Shown here piece by piece: positions 53,472-63,912 of a DNA stretch of 64,000 bases. The notes beneath the pieces are model-generated. The model did no database searches and had not been told where the DNA came from. It saw only the letters and a program-made list of their open reading frames with translations. The DNA is from Salinisphaera orenii subsp. orenii MK-B5. GTDB taxonomy: Bacteria > Pseudomonadota > Gammaproteobacteria > Nevskiales > Salinisphaeraceae. The stretch spans positions 1 through 64,000 of the forward strand of contig NZ_AYKH01000003.1 of the NCBI RefSeq assembly GCF_003788635.1, written 5' to 3'. The position numbers were made by a program, and so were the translations under genes. Within the stretch, counting starts at the first letter, position 1. Each line of letters opens with the position of its first letter.

Positions 53472-54137
53472 CTAGAAGTTCAGGCGCGCGCCGACGCGGA
53501 ACTCGTCGTCGAAGCCGATATCGCGGCGGCTTGTCTCCACGTCGCTGCTCTCATAGGCGGCGGTGACGGCGAAGTTGTCGCTGACCCGGCCGATGGCGCG
53601 TACGCCGTAGCGCATCCCGTCGGCGTCGCCGAGATCGATGTCGTCGTCGACGTCGCCGTAGTCGACCCAGCCGATGTGCGGGTTGATCTCCAGGCGCGGG
53701 TGCACGCGCCAGCGCAGGCCGGCGTCCGCGCCGTAGCCGTTCGCGTTGGCGTCGCCCTCACCGGTGCCGGTGACGTCCTCCAGCGCGAGCCGTTCGTAGG
53801 AGACCTGGCCGTAGTAGCCGAGGCCGGTGCCGTCGGCACCGCCGTAGTCGAAGAAGTCGTTGACGCCGACGCCGACGCTGCCGCGATTGCCGTCCAGGGA
53901 GCGGTTGTCGGTGTCCACCCAGTCGTAGCGGGCGTTGATGAAGACGTGCCGTGTGATCGTCAGCGACCCCTCGAGGCCGTAGCCGTCGTAGTCGGCATCC
54001 ACGCCGCCGGTCTCGCCGTCGATGATGTAGTCGCCCTGGATATAGGTATAGCCGGGGGCGCCGGGCTGATCGTTGGGAGCGGCGGTCGCGGCGAAGGGGA
54101 GTACGGCGGCGCTGACGGCGAGCACGGTCTTGTTCAT
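53472..54137 (-). CDS. Small outer-membrane beta-barrel protein
   Basis: 221 residues. Signal peptide MNKTVLAVSAAVLPFAATA, then a barrel with alternating strands and Tyr/Asp-rich loops (YDGYGLEGSLTITRHVFINARYD, DYGGADGTGLGYYGQVSYERL) and a C-terminal Phe as needed for BAM insertion. Size fits an eight-stranded barrel. Highly similar to the gene at 54937 and to the broken one at 52579. Function unknown. The protein is very acidic, as in halophiles. Confidence 0.82.
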   Translation of the reverse strand: MNKTVLAVSAAVLPFAATAAPNDQPGAPGYTYIQGDYIIDGETGGVDADYDGYGLEGSLTITRHVFINARYDWVDTDNRSLDGNRGSVGVGVNDFFDYGGADGTGLGYYGQVSYERLALEDVTGTGEGDANANGYGADAGLRWRVHPRLEINPHIGWVDYGDVDDDIDLGDADGMRYGVRAIGRVSDNFAVTAAYESSDVETSRRDIGFDDEFRVGARLNF

Positions 54138-54182
54138 TGGAAATCCCGTAAGTTATCGGTTTGAAAGCGATTTGCGAGCCGC

Positions 54183-54211
54183 AGGCTAGTGGCCGCTCGG
54201 TCACCGGTCAA
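54183..54211 (-). promoter_or_regulatory. Candidate promoter of the beta-barrel gene at 53472
   Basis: On the minus strand TTGACC (54211-54206), 17 bases, TAGCCT (54188-54183), about 45 bases before the ATG. The -10 is weak. Confidence 0.4.
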
Positions 54212-54303
54212 AACGTGTTTCTACGGAGAGCCGCGGTTCCGCGGGATGCTCACGAGCGGGGCGCGATGCGATCGGATCAGGGGCGCACGCGGATCGCGCC
54301 CAC

Positions 54304-54329
54304 AAAAAAGCCGGCCCGGGGCCGGCTTT
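54304..54329 (-). terminator. Intrinsic terminator after rpmG
   Basis: On the minus strand AAAGCCGGCC, loop CCG, GGCCGGCTTT and more T (six in all). Confidence 0.9.
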
Positions 54330-54351
54330 CGCAATCCGAGCTGGCGTCGCT

Positions 54352-54507
54352 TTACTTGATCTTCGCTTCCTTGAAGACCACGTGCTTGCGCGCCTTAGGA
54401 TCGTATTTCTTCATCTCGAGCTTGTCGGGCGTGTTCCGCTTGTTCTTGTACGTGGTGTAGAAGAACCCGGTATCCGCGGTCGAGACCATGCGTACCTTTT
54501 CGCGCAT
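54352..54507 (-). CDS. rpmG: 50S ribosomal protein L33 (zinc-free type)
   Basis: 51 residues, [20 protein letters not shown] and ending [11 protein letters not shown]. It lacks the CxxC pairs of the zinc form. ATG overlaps the rpmB stop by one base (TGATG), the usual rpmB-rpmG pair, followed by a terminator. Confidence 0.97.
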   Translation of the reverse strand: MREKVRMVSTADTGFFYTTYKNKRNTPDKLEMKKYDPKARKHVVFKEAKIK

Positions 54508-54743
54508 CAGACTTTCTCCCCGCGCTTGCGCATGTCGGCGAGCACGTTGTCGATACCTTGACGATCGATGATCCGCAAGCCCTTGGCAGACACCCGAAGC
54601 CGCACGAAGCGCTTCTCGGATTCCACCCAGAAGCGGTGCCGGTGCAGGTTGGGCACGAAGCGGCGCTTCGTCTTGTTATGGGCGTGCGATACGTTGTAAC
54701 CGGTGACCGGCTTCTTGCCGGTGACCTGACAAATCTGGGACAT
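54507..54743 (-). CDS. rpmB: 50S ribosomal protein L28
   Basis: 78 residues, as in E. coli. [29 protein letters not shown] and the ISAKGLR-like [10 protein letters not shown] segment are typical. Co-transcribed with rpmG. In E. coli radC and coaBC (dfp) lie directly next to rpmBG; here a beta-barrel gene sits between rpmB and radC. Confidence 0.97.
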   Translation of the reverse strand: MSQICQVTGKKPVTGYNVSHAHNKTKRRFVPNLHRHRFWVESEKRFVRLRVSAKGLRIIDRQGIDNVLADMRKRGEKV

Positions 54744-54865
54744 TACTACTCCTGGGTCGCGCGCTGCCGCGTCAGCGAGCCGCGTATTTAACCATCAAAC
54801 GACAGCCGACACAACCGTCGATGTCGCCGGTACGCAGAGGCGCGGCCGGTTTCCTGCACGCCAAC

Positions 54866-54890
54866 GAAAACACCCCGCCGGAGCGGGGTG
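54866..54890 (-). terminator. Intrinsic terminator after the beta-barrel gene at 54937
   Basis: On the minus strand CACCCCGC, loop TCCG, GCGGGGTG, followed by TTTTC. Confidence 0.8.
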
Positions 54891-54936
54891 CGGGACCGCG
54901 GCCGCGCACCCGCGCGACCGCCTGTGCCGGGACGGT

Positions 54937-55599
54937 CTAGAAGGTGTAGCGCGCGCCGACGCGAACCTCGTTGTCGAAGTCCAGATCCGGGCCGCCCAAG
55001 TCGTAGTTGGTCCGGCGGTACTCGGCCGAGACCGCGACGCTGTCGCTCAGGTGACCCAGGGTGCGCACGCCGTAGCGAAAGCCCTCGGCATCGCCCAGGT
55101 CGACGCCGTCGCCCGAGATGCTGCCGTAGTCGGCCCAGCCGACGCTCGGATTGATCTCGACCGCCGGGTCGACCATCCAGCGCAGGCCGGCGTCGATGCC
55201 GTAGCCGGTGCCGGTGGCGTCCGCCGAGCCGCCAATGTCGCGCAGTTCCAGACGCTCGTAGGAGACGGTGCCGTAGTAGCCGATGCCGGTGCCGTCGGCG
55301 CCGCCGTAGTCGTAGAAACCGTTCGCGCCGACGCCGAGACGGCCGCGGTTGACGTCGGTATCGCTGTTGTCGACGTCCAGCCGGTCGTAGCGACCGTTCA
55401 GGAACACGTTCGGCGTGATCGCGGCGGAGCCTTCCAGACCGAAGCCGTTGTAGTCGTTGCCGGTGCCGTGCAGGTTGCCGGTCGGGATGTAATCACCCTG
55501 AACATAGCTGTAATCCGGGGCATGACCGGCGCCGCTCGGCGCCGCGAAGGCGGCGAACGGAAGCAGGCCGGCACTAAGGACAATCGCGACTCTTTTCAT
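54937..55599 (-). CDS. Small outer-membrane beta-barrel protein (paralogue)
   Basis: 220 residues from the ATG at 55599, which has GGAGA nine bases upstream. Signal peptide MKRVAIVLSAGLLPFAAFA, acidic Tyr/Gly-rich barrel, C-terminal Phe (ARYTF). Same strand pattern as the 53472 product (DYGGADGTGIGYYGTVSYERLEL, VDLGDAEGFRYGVRTLGHLSDS). It has its own strong promoter at 55650-55678. Function unknown. Confidence 0.84.
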   Translation of the reverse strand: MKRVAIVLSAGLLPFAAFAAPSGAGHAPDYSYVQGDYIPTGNLHGTGNDYNGFGLEGSAAITPNVFLNGRYDRLDVDNSDTDVNRGRLGVGANGFYDYGGADGTGIGYYGTVSYERLELRDIGGSADATGTGYGIDAGLRWMVDPAVEINPSVGWADYGSISGDGVDLGDAEGFRYGVRTLGHLSDSVAVSAEYRRTNYDLGGPDLDFDNEVRVGARYTF

Positions 55600-55649
55600 G
55601 ATGTTCTCCAGTCTTATCAATCGGATAGGGGGAGTTCCGACTGGCCATG

Positions 55650-55678
55650 AATATAGTGAGCCGCGTGAAACTTGTCAA
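55650..55678 (-). promoter_or_regulatory. Strong promoter of the beta-barrel gene at 54937
   Basis: On the minus strand a perfect TTGACA (55678-55673), 17 bases, TATATT (55655-55650), giving a leader of about 45 bases. An AT-rich tract (55679-55735) lies upstream and could be an UP element. Confidence 0.8.
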
Positions 55679-55685
55679 TAAAACG

Positions 55686-55700
55686 TTAATAACGTATTAA
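55686..55700. promoter_or_regulatory. Inverted repeat upstream of the promoter at 55650
   Basis: TTAATA-ACG-TATTAA, a 6-bp inverted repeat with a 3-base spacer, seven bases upstream of the -35. Possible regulator site around position -50, or part of an AT-rich UP element. Confidence 0.4.
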
Positions 55701-55725
55701 TTATTTCTTATAATAAAGGTGCATA

Positions 55726-56400
55726 TTACATCAGTCCGCGTTCGGCGAGCGACACGTTCGTCTGGCGGCCGAGGACGATGTGATCGAGCACGCGGATGTC
55801 GACCAGCGCCAGTGCGTCGACCAGCCGGCGGGTGATGTCGCGGTCCGCGCGGCTGGGTTCGGCGACGCCGGAGGGATGGTTGTGCGCCAGGATCACGCTG
55901 GCGGCGTTGTGGCGCAGGGCGGCCTTGACCACCTCGCGCGGGTAGACGGCGGCGCCGTCGATGGTGCCGCGGAACAGTTCCTCGAAGGCGAGCACGCGGT
56001 TGCGGTTGTCGAGAAACACGCAGGCGAAGACTTCGTGCGGGACGTCGGAGAGTTTGAGCGCAAGATAGCGGCGCGTGGCTTGCGGATCGCTTAACGCATC
56101 GCTGGCGATAAACGATTCGCCCGCATGCCGGCGGGCCATTTCGAGCACGGCCTGGAGCTGCACGAACTTGGCCAGCCCGAGCCCGCGCGCGGCGCAGAAG
56201 GTCTCGCGGTCGGCGCCCAGCAGGGCGGAGAGGCTGCCGTAGTCGACCAGCAGATGCCGGGCCAGATCGACCGCGCTCTGGCCGGCGACCCCGGTGCGCA
56301 GGAAGATCGCCAGCAGCTCGGCGTCGGACAGGGCGTCGGCGCCGCGTTCCAGCAGTTTCTCGCGCGGACGTTCGGAAGCGGGCCAGTCGGAGATTCGCAT
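55726..56400 (-). CDS. radC: RadC-family JAB-domain protein (UPF0758)
   Basis: 224 residues. N-terminal helix-hairpin-helix part ([24 protein letters not shown]) and a C-terminal MPN/JAB domain with EELFRG, the metal motif HNHPSG and [11 protein letters not shown]. The cellular role of RadC is unsettled despite its name. Divergent from coaBC, as in E. coli. Confidence 0.94.
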   Translation of the reverse strand: MRISDWPASERPREKLLERGADALSDAELLAIFLRTGVAGQSAVDLARHLLVDYGSLSALLGADRETFCAARGLGLAKFVQLQAVLEMARRHAGESFIASDALSDPQATRRYLALKLSDVPHEVFACVFLDNRNRVLAFEELFRGTIDGAAVYPREVVKAALRHNAASVILAHNHPSGVAEPSRADRDITRRLVDALALVDIRVLDHIVLGRQTNVSLAERGLM

Positions 56401-56480
56401 GACGACACTCGGTAAGGGCGGTGTCGTCGTTATCGGCAGCCTGCGCGCGGGCTGTCGTGCGCAGACGCTACAATGACGTC

Positions 56481-57707
56481 ATGGAGGCACTGGCCAACCG
56501 CAACATCGTACTGGGCGTGACCGGCAGCATCGCCGCCTACAAGGCCGCCGTGCTCACGCGACGGCTGGTAGAGGCGGGCGCGAACGTGCAGGTCGTGATG
56601 ACCGACGCCGCCAGGCGCTTCATCACGCCGATGACGCTCGCCGCGCTGTCGGGCCACCCCGTGCGCGACAGCCTGTGGGACGAAGCCGCCGAGCTGGCCA
56701 TGGGCCATATCGAGCTGGCGCGCTGGGCGGATCTGATCGTGATCGCGCCGGCCACCGCCGACACGCTCGCGCGCCTGGCGGCGGGCCGCGCGGACGACCT
56801 GCTGGCCACGCTGTGCCTGGCAAGCCATGCCGACGTGCTGGCCGCGCCGGCGATGAATCATGTCATGTGGGCCCACCCCGCCACGCGCGCCAACGTCGAG
56901 ACGCTGGGCGCGCGCGGCGTGCGCTTCGTCGGGCCGGCCGAGGGCGAACTCGCCGAGCGCGAGACCGGCGCCGGGCGCATGGTCGAGCCGGAGGCGATCC
57001 GCGATGCGGTCGTGGCCTATTTCGAGGACGTGCCGGCCGACGGCGTGCTCGCCGGGCGCCAGGTCGTGATCACCGCCGGGCCCACGCGCGAAGCGCTCGA
57101 CCCGGTGCGTTTCATTACCAATCACTCCTCCGGGCGCATGGGCTACGCGCTGGCCGCGGCCTGTGCCGGCGCGGGTGCACGGGTCACGCTCGTTTCCGGG
57201 CCGACCACGCTCGAAGCGCCGCCCGGGGTCGAGCGGATCGACGTGCAGTCGGCGGCCGACATGCACGCGGCGGTCATGGAGGTGATCGGGCAGGCCGACA
57301 TCTTCATCGGCGCGGCCGCGGTGGCCGACTACCGCCCGGCCACGACCGCCGCCGACAAGATCAAGAAAGCCGACGGCGACAGCCAGCTGGCGCTCACGCG
57401 CACGCGTGACATCATCGCTGACGTCGCGCGCGACCATCCGCGGGTGTTCACGCTCGGCTTTGCCGCCGAAACCACCGACATGGAAGCCAGCACCCGTGCC
57501 AAGCGCGAGCGCAAGGGTCTGTCGATGATCGCCGGCAACGTGGTCGGGCCCGAACACGCCTTCGGCCGCGAAGACAACGCGCTGTTCGTGGTCTGGGACG
57601 GAGGCGAGCGGTCGCTGGCCCAGGCGAGCAAGGCCGCCTTGGCCGAGCAACTCGTCGCGCTGGTCGCCGAGGGCGTACGGCCCATCGACGCAACATCCGA
57701 ACGCTAG
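56481..57707 (+). CDS. coaBC: Bifunctional phosphopantothenoylcysteine decarboxylase/synthetase CoaBC
   Basis: 408 residues (406 in E. coli) from the ATG at 56481. The CoaC half has GSIAAYKA, the active-site His in [11 protein letters not shown] and PAMNHVMW; the CoaB half starts near 190 with [27 protein letters not shown]. It makes 4'-phosphopantetheine for CoA. Oddity: at the place of the E. coli active-site Cys158 (QACGDIGPGRM) the sequence reads [11 protein letters not shown], with Glu159 aligned to that Cys. Confidence 0.94.
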   Translation: MEALANRNIVLGVTGSIAAYKAAVLTRRLVEAGANVQVVMTDAARRFITPMTLAALSGHPVRDSLWDEAAELAMGHIELARWADLIVIAPATADTLARLAAGRADDLLATLCLASHADVLAAPAMNHVMWAHPATRANVETLGARGVRFVGPAEGELAERETGAGRMVEPEAIRDAVVAYFEDVPADGVLAGRQVVITAGPTREALDPVRFITNHSSGRMGYALAAACAGAGARVTLVSGPTTLEAPPGVERIDVQSAADMHAAVMEVIGQADIFIGAAAVADYRPATTAADKIKKADGDSQLALTRTRDIIADVARDHPRVFTLGFAAETTDMEASTRAKRERKGLSMIAGNVVGPEHAFGREDNALFVVWDGGERSLAQASKAALAEQLVALVAEGVRPIDATSER

Positions 57708-57723
57708 AATTAAGGACATCGCG

Positions 57724-59114
<1,391 letters not shown>

Positions 59115-59157
59115 GCTCCCACAAGATTGTAGGTTTGGTGTTCTCGGAGGTAATCCT

Positions 59158-59475
59158 ATGGCCGGATTTGACGGCCGGTGGCGCATCGTCTGGATGCAGG
59201 AGTGGGACGAGGATTTCGTAGATCTCGTCCAGCCCGGCTATTTTCGGTTCGACGGCGATAGCGGCGAATTTGCATTCGGCGCCATGACGGCAGCGCTCGA
59301 TGCGCGTTATGGCGAAGACAAGCGGCGCGTGGATTTTTCCTGGGACGGGATGGATGAAGGCGATGTCGTCAACGGTCGCGGCTGGCTGATGCTGACCGGT
59401 ACTGACACGGCCGAAGGCCGGCTGTTCATCCATCTCGGCGACGACTCGGCCATCCGCCTCGAACGACGGGCATGA
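59158..59475 (+). CDS. Small conserved protein next to the SWIM-SNF2 gene
   Basis: 105 residues from the ATG at 59158, preceded by CGGAGG. MAGFDGRWRIVWMQEWDEDFVDLVQPGYFRFDGDSGEF with a WD/GRGW-like core and the ending GRLFIHLGDDSAIRLERR; strongly acidic, no signal or membrane segment. I recall related proteins of unknown function, several near SWIM-domain or SNF2 helicase genes. The spacing (62 bases) suggests one transcript with the helicase. Confidence 0.75.
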   Translation: MAGFDGRWRIVWMQEWDEDFVDLVQPGYFRFDGDSGEFAFGAMTAALDARYGEDKRRVDFSWDGMDEGDVVNGRGWLMLTGTDTAEGRLFIHLGDDSAIRLERRA

Positions 59476-59537
59476 CCACCCGGCAGCGCCAATGGGCTGC
59501 GCGGATGCGGTTGGCGCGGGGCGTGGGCTGACCGGCC

Positions 59538-62500
59538 ATGGCTTCGGATTTCGGGCGCACTTGGTGGGGCCGGCAATGGCTGACCGCTTTCGATGGCATC
59601 GACGAAGCCAACCGGCTGCCGCGCGGCCGGCGCTACGCGAACAATGGCTCGGTACGCGCGGTCGATATCGCGGGTGGTGCGGCCACCGCGCGCGTACTGG
59701 GTACACGACCCACGCCGTATCAGGTTCGCATCGCGCTGCCGGCGTTTTCCAAAACTGAGCGACAGGGGGTTCTGGAGGCGGTGCAAGCCGACCCGGTACT
59801 GCTCTCGCGTCTGCTCAACCGCCAGTTGCCGGCGCATGTACTCACTCGCGTCGAAGCCAGGGGCGTTCGGCTGTTCCCGCGGTCCTGGCGGGATCTGACG
59901 GCACACTGTTCCTGCCCCGACGACGCGCTGCCCTGCAAACATATTGCGGCGGTGGTCTATCTGATTGCCAGTGAAATCGACAAAGACCCGTTCGTCGTAT
60001 TCGCCCTGCACGGTCTGGATCTGGCCAAGGCGCTGCAGACGCAAACCGGGTTGGCCCCCGAAGCGTTGACGACATTGCCGGTATTTTCGGACGACTGGGC
60101 CCAAGCGCCGGTCGTGGATAATTTCGAGCCGCCATCGGCCGACGCCTTCGCCGAGATCGATCTGTCCCGAATCCCGGCGCTCGAGTCGCGGATTTTCACG
60201 ATCCTCTCGGCCAAGCCGTTATTCCATGCCAAGGATTTCCGCCAGATCCTGGCGACCCATTACAAACGCGCGCGCCGGGCGGGCCGTGCCTTCGATCGGG
60301 AAGCCGATACGCCATGGTTCGAGGTCGAGCGAATCACAGGCCTGACCGCGATCATCGACAACGCCAGCGGTTTGATCGAGATGCGCGGCGATAACCGGCG
60401 GCTCTTCAAGGCCACCCACAGAAAACGCGCGCCGGACCCCTTCGAAAACTTTCTGGCTGGCCTGCACGCGCTGCCCGCCGAGCGTGAGGGCCGGCTCAAT
60501 CATCGCGTGGCGCTATGGCGCATGTTGCTGCGTTTTGCGCTCAAATTAATCGAACAGGGCGCATTCGTGCCCGTCGTCTGGGGCGACAGCCGGGGCGCGA
60601 CGATGATGCAGTGGCACCCCGCGCGGCTGTCCGACCCGGTCGACGATCTGTTCGAGCGCTTGTGTGCGCTTTGCCCGCCGGATTTCGTGCAACTCGAAAC
60701 CAAGCGCGTGCGGGGAGTTGCTCACGCCTACGCCGATGCGCCGACGCAGATCGCGGCCGCATTGAGCACATTGTTCGGTTTCTTCGTTCGCGCTGGTTTC
60801 GAGAGCACGGCCGAATCCCGCGCCGACGATGCGATCAAGCGGGTGTTTTTCAGTGGCCAGCCGGTGCGCTTCGAGTCCTTCGAAACGCGCCGGACGCCGC
60901 AGCTCATCGCCCACTGGCTGCGCCGCCTGACGTTGGGCGAGCGCGCACACCGGCTGCATCTGATGGTCGACGAGGTCGATGAGGCGGCGCTGGCCGTGAC
61001 CCTGACCGTCGAGCGCGACGACGGCTTCCAGCCGATTGCGAACTGGCTGGCCGAAACGGCGGGCGGTGCGGCCAAGGCCGATGTGCTGGCCGATCTGGCG
61101 GTGCTGGCGGATTATTTCCCGGACGTCGAGACCCTGTACGCGGCCGGAGACGAGCCGGGCGCCGCCGACGAGTCGCTGGTTTACAGTCTGGATGCCTTCA
61201 CGCCCATCTTTCGCGAGGTCTTGCCGGCGTTGCGCATGCTGGGCATCGGCGTGATTCTGCCCAAGGCGCTACGCAACCTGGCTCGGCCCCAGGCGAGTCT
61301 GTCACTGTCGAGCTCGGATAGCGGCGAAACCGCGGTGAGCTATCTCAATCTGGATCAACTGCTGGCGTTCGATTGGCAGGTGGCGATCGGTGACCGACGC
61401 GTCTCGGTCGATGAATTCCGTCGGCTGATGGCCGATGCCTCCGGCCTGGTGCGGATCATGGATCAGTACGTGATGATCGACGAGGGCGAGGCCCGCCAGT
61501 TGCTCGACAAACTGGATACGCCGCCGGAAGAACTGTCGCGCGCCGAGTTGCTGCAGGCCGGCCTGTCCGGCGAGCTCGACGGTGCCGAAGTGGCGCCGGA
61601 CGAAGACGCCCGGGCGTTGTTCGACCAACTCATTGCCCCGCAATCGCCGCCGTCAGTGCCAGCCACACTCAACGCCCGGCTGCGGCCCTATCAACAGCGC
61701 GGTTTCGAATGGCTGGCCGAAAACGCCCGGCTGGGCTTCGGTTCGCTGCTGGCCGACGACATGGGCCTGGGCAAGACGTTGCAAGTGATCGCGCTGCTGG
61801 CGCATCTGAAGGCCACCCAGCGGCTGGATCAGGGTGCGCTGATTGTCGTGCCCACGCCTCTGTTGACCAACTGGCGCCACGAAATCGAGCGCTTCGCGCC
61901 GGATCTGGCCGTCCACGTCTATCACGGGCCGGGCCGGCAACTGGAACAGGGCGAGCACGACGTGGTGCTGACCAGCTACGGCCTGGCGCGTTCGGATGCC
62001 AGGACGCTGGCCAAACCGCGCTGGACGCTGGTCGCCATCGACGAAGCCCAGAACATCAAGAATCCGGCGGCGGCCCAGAGTAAGGCGGTCAAGCGCCTCA
62101 AGGCCGACATCAAGATCGCGCTGTCCGGCACGCCGGTGGAAAATCGGCTGCGCGAATACTGGTCGGTGTTCGATTTCATCAACCCGAAATACCTGCGCAG
62201 CCAGAAGCGCTTCACCGAAGCTTTCGCGCAGCCGATCGAGCGCGACCGCGACCAGGCCGCGCTGGACAAATTCCGCGCCATCACCGCGCCCTTCATCCTG
62301 CGCCGGCTCAAGACCGACCGTTCGATCATCGCCGACCTGCCGGACAAGATCGAGGCCAACCGCTATTGCACGCTGACTGCCGAACAGGCCTCGCTGTACC
62401 AGAACAGCGTGGACACCATCATGGAGGAGCTGGCCGACACCGACGAGGGCGTCGAGCGGCGCGGCATCATCTTCAAACTGCTCAATGCCTTGAAGCAGAT

Positions 62501-63071
62501 CTGCAACAGCCCGGCCCAGTTCGCCGGCCGCGACACCGCGGATATCGAAGCGTCCGGCAAGCTCGCCGCTTTCGCCGGCATCATGCGCGAGATCGATGCC
62601 GCGGATGAAAAAGCCCTGATCTTCACCCAGTACACCACCATGGGCGAACTGCTCGCCACGGCCCTGCGCGACGAGCTCGGCATCGATGCCCCGTTCCTGC
62701 ATGGCGGCCTCACCCGCAAGCAGCGCGACCATATGGTGGATTCCTTCCAGGGCGAGGGCGGCCCGCGCGCCCTGATCGTCTCGCTCAAGGCTGGCGGCAC
62801 CGGCCTGAACCTCACCGCCGCCAGCCAGGTCATCCACTACGACCTGTGGTGGAATCCGGCGGTCGAGGCCCAGGCCACCGATCGCGCCTATCGCATCGGA
62901 CAAAACCGCAACGTCACCGTCCACCGCCTGATCACCGAAAACACCTTCGAAGAAAAGATCGACGCCATGATCCAGTCGAAAAAAGAACTGGCCGATCTCA
63001 CCGTGGCTAGCGGCGAACAGTGGATCACCGACCTGTCCGATGCCGAATTGCGGGATCTGGTGAGTCTGTGA
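59538..63071 (+). CDS. SWIM zinc-finger/SNF2 helicase fusion protein
   Basis: 1,177 residues. The N-terminal ~190 residues match SWIM-family proteins (FGRTWWGRQWLTAFDGIDEANRLPRGRRYANNG) with a CxCx6CxH finger: Cys124, Cys126, Cys133, His135. A middle region (about 200-680) has no motif I can name. The C-terminal ~480 residues are an SNF2 motor: DDMGLGKT (740-747), DEAQ (835-838), SGTPVENRL, and motif VI QATDRAYRIGQ around 1112-1122. SWIM and SNF2 proteins are often encoded as two neighbouring genes; here they are one polypeptide. Likely acts on DNA-bound complexes, such as stalled RNA polymerase, by analogy with RapA-like proteins. Confidence 0.88.
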   Translation: MASDFGRTWWGRQWLTAFDGIDEANRLPRGRRYANNGSVRAVDIAGGAATARVLGTRPTPYQVRIALPAFSKTERQGVLEAVQADPVLLSRLLNRQLPAHVLTRVEARGVRLFPRSWRDLTAHCSCPDDALPCKHIAAVVYLIASEIDKDPFVVFALHGLDLAKALQTQTGLAPEALTTLPVFSDDWAQAPVVDNFEPPSADAFAEIDLSRIPALESRIFTILSAKPLFHAKDFRQILATHYKRARRAGRAFDREADTPWFEVERITGLTAIIDNASGLIEMRGDNRRLFKATHRKRAPDPFENFLAGLHALPAEREGRLNHRVALWRMLLRFALKLIEQGAFVPVVWGDSRGATMMQWHPARLSDPVDDLFERLCALCPPDFVQLETKRVRGVAHAYADAPTQIAAALSTLFGFFVRAGFESTAESRADDAIKRVFFSGQPVRFESFETRRTPQLIAHWLRRLTLGERAHRLHLMVDEVDEAALAVTLTVERDDGFQPIANWLAETAGGAAKADVLADLAVLADYFPDVETLYAAGDEPGAADESLVYSLDAFTPIFREVLPALRMLGIGVILPKALRNLARPQASLSLSSSDSGETAVSYLNLDQLLAFDWQVAIGDRRVSVDEFRRLMADASGLVRIMDQYVMIDEGEARQLLDKLDTPPEELSRAELLQAGLSGELDGAEVAPDEDARALFDQLIAPQSPPSVPATLNARLRPYQQRGFEWLAENARLGFGSLLADDMGLGKTLQVIALLAHLKATQRLDQGALIVVPTPLLTNWRHEIERFAPDLAVHVYHGPGRQLEQGEHDVVLTSYGLARSDARTLAKPRWTLVAIDEAQNIKNPAAAQSKAVKRLKADIKIALSGTPVENRLREYWSVFDFINPKYLRSQKRFTEAFAQPIERDRDQAALDKFRAITAPFILRRLKTDRSIIADLPDKIEANRYCTLTAEQASLYQNSVDTIMEELADTDEGVERRGIIFKLLNALKQICNSPAQFAGRDTADIEASGKLAAFAGIMREIDAADEKALIFTQYTTMGELLATALRDELGIDAPFLHGGLTRKQRDHMVDSFQGEGGPRALIVSLKAGGTGLNLTAASQVIHYDLWWNPAVEAQATDRAYRIGQNRNVTVHRLITENTFEEKIDAMIQSKKELADLTVASGEQWITDLSDAELRDLVSL

Positions 63072-63562
63072 TTCCGGTTTGCCGAGCAATGGGCGATTTT
63101 GCCGGTTTATCACGCTTAATCTTAATGATGAGATGTTTGGGTGTTCAGGCGCCCGATTATGCACGACACTTAGCCGGACTAGCCGGGCGGGTTGTGCATT
63201 GCGTTTGTATTCAAGTCCCGTTTACGCGGTGACGGAGATGCGTAGTGACGACGGGTGTCCGGCGCATTGCGCCGGTGCGGCCAGCCTGTTTGAGGGCCGC
63301 CAAAGCGGCCCGAGTTCTGGCCGCATCCCGTCGGCACTGCGCGTCGGAGTGAACCGGCGTAACCGGCGCTGTGTCGGGTGCCTTTCTTTCGGTTACCTTG
63401 GGCAAGCAAGAAATGTGACTCGCGCATCAGCGCGAAACCCTGGCCCGACTGGTTGCTTCCAGAAGCGACAACGCACCGGGCAATATTGCATGTCGCCTCC
63501 AGATGAGATGTATACATCATTTAGGTCAGGATAGTGCCTGTTGAGCGCGCTGTTCCGATTGG
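63072..63562. other. Gene-free stretch before the toxin gene
   Basis: About 490 bases, less GC-rich than the rest. It contains a GGGCCG/CGGCCC inverted pair (63293-63310 area) and a 12-bp palindrome GATGTATACATC at 63507-63518. The minus strand translates to SHFLLAQGNRKKGTRHSAG-like text; I have seen similar spurious peptides annotated near repeats in other gammaproteobacteria, so part of it may be a dispersed repeat. No real gene recognised. Confidence 0.4.
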
Positions 63563-63591
63563 TTGTGATATCGTAGCTTTAAAGCTACAGT
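63563..63591 (+). promoter_or_regulatory. Candidate promoter of the toxin-antitoxin operon
   Basis: TTGTGA (63563-63568), 17 bases, TACAGT (63586-63591). A perfect palindrome sits between the two boxes. The start codon lies only four to seven bases downstream, so the transcript would be nearly leaderless. Confidence 0.5.
63573..63588. promoter_or_regulatory. Palindromic operator of the toxin-antitoxin pair
   Basis: GTAGCTTTAAAGCTAC, a perfect 16-bp palindrome covering the spacer of the candidate promoter. Antitoxins with helix-turn-helix domains usually repress their own operon at such sites. Confidence 0.75.
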
Positions 63592-63594
63592 TGA

Positions 63595-63912
63595 TTGGTG
63601 GATATCAAGCAGACAGCCGAGTTTGCCGACTGGCTTGATGGCCTGAAAGACAAACGAGCCCAACTGCGCATTGATATCCGTATCCTCCGGTTGGCCAATG
63701 GCAATCCGGGTGAACACCGCGATCTCAAAGGCGGCATCAGCGAATTGAAGATTCGCGAAGGTCAGGCTTACCGGGTGTACTACACCAAGCGCCATGGCGA
63801 ACTGGTGATCCTGCTATGCGGTGGTGACAAGGCCAGCAAAGCGAAACAGCAGGCCGATATCGCGAAAGCGCGGCGGTTCGCTGCAAATCTGGGTGAAACC
63901 GATGATTACTGA
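63595..63912 (+). CDS. RelE/HigB-like toxin
   Basis: 105 residues from a TTG at 63595; a GTG at 63598 is equally possible. FADWLDGLKDKRAQLRIDIRILRLANGN, then DLKGGISELKIREGQAYRVYYTKR and VILLCGGDKASKAKQQADIAKAR follow the Gp49/HigB (phage-derived RelE-superfamily) pattern, usually an mRNA interferase at the ribosome. The toxin gene precedes the antitoxin, as in higBA. The antitoxin ATG overlaps its end by 11 bases. Confidence 0.87.
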   Translation: MVDIKQTAEFADWLDGLKDKRAQLRIDIRILRLANGNPGEHRDLKGGISELKIREGQAYRVYYTKRHGELVILLCGGDKASKAKQQADIAKARRFAANLGETDDY

